Assembly (NCBI GenBank): GCA_030040725.1
Contig: JASHTD010000618.1
Coordinates: forward strand, 1 to 11,037
Direction: 5' to 3'
DNA: 11,037 bases
Source: Candidatus Sulfotelmatobacter sp.
GTDB taxonomy: Bacteria; Acidobacteriota; Terriglobia; Terriglobales; Acidobacteriaceae
Numbering within the stretch: position 1 is the stretch's first letter; each line of letters starts with the position of its first letter. The notes under the pieces were generated by a model. The model searched no databases, had not been told where the DNA came from, and saw only the letters and a list, made by a program, of their open reading frames with translations. The translations under genes and the position numbers were made by a program. This document shows, in pieces, positions 7,944 to 11,037 of the stretch.

Positions 7944-8232
7944 TGCGGCTCCTCTGCAGCAACCTGATCGCGAACCGGCACGATCACAAACAATTCTAAC
8001 AATCGTCGCTGCCGCGGTGGACAGCTTAAGAGTCCGGAAACGCTCTCACTCATTTTTGCGCTCACGGCATCCAGGAGCATAATTAGGATCGCTTAATTGC
8101 CATGCGAAGTAAGACTCGGGCCGAACCGGCTTTGATTAAGCGAAGTTTTGATTTTGCGAAGGCAGTTTCGATTAAGCCAGCTCGATCAACAACCGAAAAC
8201 ACATCGACCACCTTGGAGAGATCGTCCTAAAT
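7944..8232. promoter_or_regulatory. Divergent regulatory spacer (289 bp) with ATTAAGC-type repeats
   Basis: This spacer separates the leftward M16 gene from the rightward propeller gene, so both promoters should lie here; I could not identify a clear -35/-10 pair for either. The notable content is three near-copies of a 15-mer: TTTGATTAAGCGAAG (8131-8145), TTTGATTTTGCGAAG (8147-8161) and TTTCGATTAAGCCAG (8166-8180). The first contains ATTAAGCG (8135-8142), an exact inverse of CGCTTAAT (8090-8097). These could be operator half-sites for a shared regulator, but this is inference. Confidence 0.4.
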
Positions 8233-9711
8233 ATGCGCAACTCATTCCATCGATTTTCATGGCCTCCCTGCGGAAGAAAACTCATTCTCACCTTCGCAGC
8301 AGCACTGAGCCTCCCCGTCTTCTTACAGAGCCAATCGCCAACCACACTGCCGAAAGCTCCGGGAGCGGAAGTTTTTTCTCTGACTCCCGAACCCGGCTCG
8401 TTCACCGAACCGTCGATCGCGGTAAATCCCAACAACCCGCAGCAGGTCGTAGCCGTGTTTCAGGACAATGCTCACGCGTCTTACTCGCGAGATGCCGGCC
8501 AGACCTGGAAATCGGCCGAAGGCGTGGCGCCGGAGAACTACAAAATTTCCGGAGATGTCTCCACAACATTCGATAAACAGGGCCACGCTTTCATCTGCTA
8601 TATCGCTTTCGACAAACTCGGCACCTTCAACTATTGGGGACACGGCGCCACCCGCAACGGAATCCTCGTGCACCGTTCGCTCGATGGCGGGGCAACCTGG
8701 GAGAAAAATGATTTTCCCGTGGCCGAGCAGCCAACCCAGCCTGGAGTTCCCTTCGAAGACAAGCCCTACATCGTTGCCGACACCACCAACAGCCGCTACG
8801 CCGGAAATCTGTATGTGGGTTGGACTCGCTGGTCTGTCACCGATTCGAAGATGTTATTTTCCCGCTCCACCGATGATGGCAAGACCTGGTCTTCGCCAAT
8901 TGAAATCGATCGAACTCCGGGACTCCCGCGCGACGATAACGGCGCAGCCGAAGGATTCGACGCGGCAGTCGGGCCCGACGGCCGGATTTACGCAATCTGG
9001 AGCCAGGACGATTTCATTTTTCTGGCCACTTCGCGCGACGGTGGCAAAACGTTTTCCCGCGCCCGGCCTGTGATTCATACCGCTCCCATCATGTTCGCGG
9101 TGGAAACGCTGGAGCGAGCTAACGGCTTTCCGCAGATCGCAATCGATCCGCGAAGCCAGCGCCTCTACATAACCTGGAGCGATTATCGCAACGGCGACCT
9201 CGACATTTTCTGCTCTACCTCAAACGATCACGGCAAGAAGTGGAGCGCACCTGTCCGGGTAAATAACGATCCGGTTCATAACGGCGCCGACCAGTTCTTC
9301 CAATGGCTGGCGGTCGATCCGGTGGATGGATCGGCGAATGTCGTTTTTTACGACCGCAGAGATGATCCGACCAACACAACGCAAACCGTCACTCTCGCGC
9401 GCTCGACTGACAGCGGAAACAGCTTCCAAAATTACGCGTGGACAACCGATCCCTTCAACGCGAGCGGAGTCTTCTTTGGCGACTACATCGGAATCGCCGC
9501 CTACGGCAGCCGTGTCTACGCCGATTGGACCGAAAAGCCCGCGCTTCCTGCGGAACAGGAAAGCAAGCCAGTCAGCAAGGCGGAAGCCAAGCCCGAAGAC
9601 AAGGCTGTAGACAAGATGGCAGAAAAGCCCGAAGAGAAAAAAGCTGAGCAGGCGAAACCCAAGAGACGCGGCACGGTAGTCAAGGTTGGAATTGCCGATT
9701 TCAAACCGTAA
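8233..9711 (+). CDS. Secreted Asp-box (BNR) beta-propeller, sialidase-like protein
   Basis: The 492-residue protein has a signal-like N-terminus (basic residues to 16, hydrophobic 17-31, then L-Q-S-Q). Six Asp-box motifs of the form S-x-D-x-G-x-x-W/F start at residues 85, 149, 212, 267, 330 and 391, consistent with a six-bladed propeller of the sialidase superfamily. I see no N-terminal R-I-P motif in the usual sialidase position, so true sialidase activity is doubtful; many acidobacterial homologues are labelled this way by fold alone (general knowledge). Residues of about 434-480 are a Lys/Glu/Ala-rich low-complexity tail (K-P-E-E-K-K-A-E-Q), ending in V-V-K-V-G-I-A-D-F. The start at ATG 8233 has GGAGAG 12 bases upstream, longer spacing than usual, but no better start is apparent. 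It faces away from the M16 gene and may share its spacer regulation. Function is not known beyond probable exported binding or hydrolysis. Confidence 0.88.
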   Translation: MRNSFHRFSWPPCGRKLILTFAAALSLPVFLQSQSPTTLPKAPGAEVFSLTPEPGSFTEPSIAVNPNNPQQVVAVFQDNAHASYSRDAGQTWKSAEGVAPENYKISGDVSTTFDKQGHAFICYIAFDKLGTFNYWGHGATRNGILVHRSLDGGATWEKNDFPVAEQPTQPGVPFEDKPYIVADTTNSRYAGNLYVGWTRWSVTDSKMLFSRSTDDGKTWSSPIEIDRTPGLPRDDNGAAEGFDAAVGPDGRIYAIWSQDDFIFLATSRDGGKTFSRARPVIHTAPIMFAVETLERANGFPQIAIDPRSQRLYITWSDYRNGDLDIFCSTSNDHGKKWSAPVRVNNDPVHNGADQFFQWLAVDPVDGSANVVFYDRRDDPTNTTQTVTLARSTDSGNSFQNYAWTTDPFNASGVFFGDYIGIAAYGSRVYADWTEKPALPAEQESKPVSKAEAKPEDKAVDKMAEKPEEKKAEQAKPKRRGTVVKVGIADFKP

Positions 9712-9743
9712 GCGACCGAGGCCAAAACAAGCGCTTCCGCTTC

Positions 9744-9765
9744 GTCATCCGAGCCGGGCCGGATC
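9744..9765. repeat. GTCATCC...GGATC palindromic spacer element
   Basis: GTCATCC (9744-9750) and GGATC (9761-9765) flank a GC-rich centre. The arms pair as ATCC with GGAT. This is a shorter relative of the elements at 1765 and 10916. Confidence 0.45.
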
Positions 9766-9771
9766 ATGTAG

Positions 9772-9835
9772 GGACAGCCGCCCAAGCCTGCCCTGAGCGC
9801 AGTCGAAGGGGCTGTCCGGCGGAGCGTAGCTCCGC
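9772..9835. terminator. Hairpin pair between convergent genes, possible bidirectional terminator or REP-like element
   Basis: GGACAGCC (9772-9779) pairs exactly with GGCTGTCC (9810-9817), enclosing the sequence CCCTGAGCGCAGTCGAAGGG. A second hairpin follows directly: GCGGAGC (9819-9825) and GCTCCGC (9829-9835) around a 3-base loop. It lies between the stop of the propeller gene (9711) and that of the convergent membrane-protein gene (9856), the right place for a shared 3' end. Neither arm is followed by a T-run, so terminator function is not certain; sequences of this kind also occur as dispersed intergenic repeats. Confidence 0.45.
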
Positions 9836-9855
9836 GGTCCCAGCCAGCACCCTTG

Positions 9856-10326
9856 CTAGGTTCCCGATTGACAGGCATCTTTCAAGTTCTTCTGACCTTC
9901 GAACCACTTATAGACGAAGAAGGCATGAACACCGAACGCCCATATAGAGAATGTCGCGACCAGCGCGAGCATGTCTACAGCGTAGAGTGCGACGCCGCAT
10001 AGAAACGCCCAGCGTCGGCCCTCGCGTGCGGAGAATCCAAGCGTAACCAGAACGAGAACCCACGCCAGAGCGGCTCCGTTCACTGTATCCGCGTATCGCT
10101 CCCCGAGACCCCGGCCATAAAACCTCAGTAAGTCAATTAGACCGATGCTGACCAGAAAGTTAAGGCGTATTGGAAGCAGCCCCGTCCCCAACGCTGCGAG
10201 CACCGCCGCTGCAAAGAAAAAAATGGCGTCGCTCTTGCCTTCGGCAAGCAGGTCGGTCCTCCTCTGCTCTTCAGCGGCTTTATACTCCTGCTCCGTCTGG
10301 CCCTCATTTACATTCAGAGTCTGCAT
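9856..10326 (-). CDS. Small polytopic membrane protein of unknown function
   Basis: I do not recognise this 156-residue protein. The N-terminal 30 residues are hydrophilic and acidic/basic (Q-T-E-Q-E-Y-K-A-A-E-E-Q-R-R). About four hydrophobic segments follow: roughly 34-51, 54-70, 84-99 and 106-139 (the last possibly two). Loops hold R-F-Y-G-R-G and R-E-G-R-R-W, and the end is K-W-F-E-G-Q-K-N-L-K-D-A. It is most likely an integral inner-membrane protein. The ATG at 10326 has no strong ribosome site (GGTGACG only). It is divergent from groES, with about 95 bp between its start and the groES -35 box, and convergent with the propeller gene. No functional inference from context is safe. Confidence 0.75.
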   Translation of the reverse strand: MQTLNVNEGQTEQEYKAAEEQRRTDLLAEGKSDAIFFFAAAVLAALGTGLLPIRLNFLVSIGLIDLLRFYGRGLGERYADTVNGAALAWVLVLVTLGFSAREGRRWAFLCGVALYAVDMLALVATFSIWAFGVHAFFVYKWFEGQKNLKDACQSGT

Positions 10327-10421
10327 GGAACAACGTCACCGACAGGCTGGGAAGTATACATTATGGACTGTGGCGCTGTCCGGGGCAGGAAATAGGCCGA
10401 TGAAAAGCAACCGCGCCTCCC

Positions 10422-10451
10422 TTGACAACTCCCTGCTCACGTCCTTATAAT
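10422..10451 (+). promoter_or_regulatory. Consensus sigma-70 promoter of groES
   Basis: TTGACA (10422-10427) and TATAAT (10446-10451), both exact consensus hexamers with an 18-bp spacer. Transcription should start near 10458, giving a leader of about 97 bases before the groES ATG. The housekeeping match fits a strong gene that is held down by a repressor rather than driven by a heat-shock sigma factor. Confidence 0.85.
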
Positions 10452-10477
10452 TAGCACTCGATAGGTGAGACTGCTAG
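10451..10477 (+). promoter_or_regulatory. CIRCE operator (HrcA binding site), right arm degenerate
   Basis: The left arm TTAGCACTC (10451-10459) is an exact CIRCE half. After a spacer of exactly 9 bases the right arm reads GACTGCTAG (10469-10477) against the consensus GAGTGCTAA, 7 of 9 matching. CIRCE is the target of the HrcA repressor, which blocks groES-groEL transcription at normal temperature. It overlaps the last base of the -10 box and the predicted start site, the expected place for repression. No hrcA gene is in the window. Confidence 0.85.
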
Positions 10478-10554
10478 CAGATCGCCTGAAACCCATTAAA
10501 TTCATAGGTCTACGTAACCTCAACCTTCTACCAACTTTGAAAGGAGTTGTAACT

Positions 10555-10890
10555 ATGGCTAAGTTCAGCCCACTACATGACCGCATTCTGGTCCGTCGCG
10601 TGGAAGAGGCTTCAACCACTCGTGGCGGCATCATCATCCCAGACAGCGCAAAAGACAAACCGCAGGAAGGCGAAGTCATTTCCACCGGCAAAGGCCGCAC
10701 CAACGACGAAGGCAAAACCTTCCCTCTTGCCGTAAAGGAAGGCGACCGCATTCTGTTCGGTAAGTACTCCGGCACCGAAATCAAGATCGACGGCGAAGAG
10801 TACATCATCATGAAGGAAGACGAAGTTCTCGGTGTCCTGACCGGCGCTGCAAGCGGATCGAAGAAAGAACTCGCCGGATCTCGGAAGTAA
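10555..10890 (+). CDS. groES: GroES / Cpn10 co-chaperonin
   Basis: The 111-residue protein is the cytoplasmic lid of the GroEL folding chamber. It shows the Cpn10 signature L-H-D-R-I-L-V-R-R-V-E, then the mobile loop (E-E-A-S-T-T-R-G-G-I-I-I-P-D, about residues 17-30), which binds GroEL, and the end motif E-Y-I-I-M-K-E-D-E-V-L-G-V-L. It is 10-15 residues longer than most bacterial GroES (about 95-100), because of a Lys-rich tail after G-V-L (T-G-A-A-S-G-S-K-K-E-L-A). The ATG at 10555 has a perfect AAGGAG ribosome site 9 bases upstream. An in-frame GTG at 10465 lies inside the CIRCE operator and is not the start. Regulation by HrcA follows from the operator upstream. groEL usually follows directly; it does not begin within the 147 bp left of the window. 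Confidence 0.97.
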   Translation: MAKFSPLHDRILVRRVEEASTTRGGIIIPDSAKDKPQEGEVISTGKGRTNDEGKTFPLAVKEGDRILFGKYSGTEIKIDGEEYIIMKEDEVLGVLTGAASGSKKELAGSRK

Positions 10891-10915
10891 GCATGAGTCG
10901 GTATTCGGTTGAGGC

Positions 10916-10962
10916 GTCATCCCGAAGACTCGCGCTTTCACCTGCGAGTCGAGGGATCTCGG
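10916..10962. repeat. GTCATCCCGA...GGGATCTCGG palindromic spacer element
   Basis: Starting 25 bp after the groES stop, outer arms ATCCC (10919-10923) and GGGAT (10953-10957) and inner arms GACTCGC (10927-10933) and GCGAGTC (10944-10950) form an interrupted stem with a 10-base loop. It is the third element with the GTCATCC...GGATC signature in this window. It sits in the likely groES-groEL interval, where it could form mRNA structure; no T-tract follows. Confidence 0.6.
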
Positions 10963-10998
10963 ACGCAACCGGACGAATCATGAGAGCCCAGTCGGTCC

Positions 10999-11033
10999 AG
11001 CTCGAAGCTCATAGCTGAAAGCGGACAGCAACA
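10999..11033. repeat. Degenerate heptanucleotide repeat (AGCnnnn x5)
   Basis: AGC recurs at exactly 7-base steps: AGCTCGA (10999), AGCTCAT (11006), AGCTGAA (11013), AGCGGAC (11020), AGCAACA (11027). The first three units share AGCT. The run ends within the last bases of the window, so its full extent is unknown. Confidence 0.45.
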
Positions 11034-11037
11034 CGAA

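Noticed and set aside
8233..9711. Calling the propeller protein a functional sialidase (nanH)
   Set aside because: Only the Asp-box fold is supported. The usual R-I-P motif was not seen, so no gene symbol or substrate is assigned.
10465..10554. In-frame GTG extension of groES
   Set aside because: It would start inside the CIRCE operator and add 30 residues absent from Cpn10 proteins. The ATG at 10555 has an AAGGAG site.
1..11037. Mobile element, phage, CRISPR, toxin-antitoxin or defence system
   Set aside because: I found no transposase, integrase, direct-repeat array, tRNA or paired small toxin-antitoxin genes; all gene-length frames are accounted for by the genes listed.

Overview
The window (about 11 kb) looks like chromosomal DNA from an environmental, Gram-negative, moderately GC-rich bacterium, most likely an Acidobacteriota (Koribacter/Terriglobia-like) member. 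That placement is inference. It rests on the envelope-directed gene content, on GTCATCC...GGATC palindromic spacer repeats of a type I associate with acidobacterial genomes, and on a small membrane protein ending in YNRPPPSL. There are no phage, transposon, CRISPR, rRNA or tRNA signatures.

Layout, left to right. Bases 1-7943 carry six genes on the minus strand, plus a spacer repeat. In reading order (right to left) they are: a secreted two-domain M16 zinc metalloprotease (7943-5232); an M50 site-2-type intramembrane protease with a CBS pair (5143-3989); an HtrA/DegP serine protease with two PDZ domains (3868-2375); a small one-TM protein of unknown function (2282-1929); an RraA-family protein (1708-1010); and a HlyD/RND periplasmic adaptor lipoprotein that runs off the left edge (945-1). 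A 289-bp divergent spacer with repeated ATTAAGC-type motifs separates this block from a plus-strand Asp-box beta-propeller protein with a Lys/Glu/Ala-rich tail (8233-9711). A hairpin-rich spacer lies between that gene and a convergent small polytopic membrane protein (10326-9856, minus). The right end carries groES (10555-10890, plus) with a consensus sigma-70 promoter and a CIRCE operator, then another palindromic spacer repeat and a degenerate heptad repeat at the edge.

How the genes may work together: HtrA, the S2P-like protease and the M16 protease are consecutive, co-oriented and separated by 88-120 bp. They fit an envelope protein quality-control or regulated-proteolysis neighbourhood, though the gaps leave room for separate promoters and no sigma or anti-sigma gene is visible. 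groES at the other end is a cytoplasmic heat-shock gene with a clear HrcA-type operator. The RraA-family gene and the efflux adaptor show no obvious functional link to the proteases. Nothing here amounts to a clearly new system. The items most worth checking are the protease cluster, the altered metal-site residues in the RraA homologue, the small NRPPPSL protein family, the degenerate CIRCE half-site and the spacer repeats.
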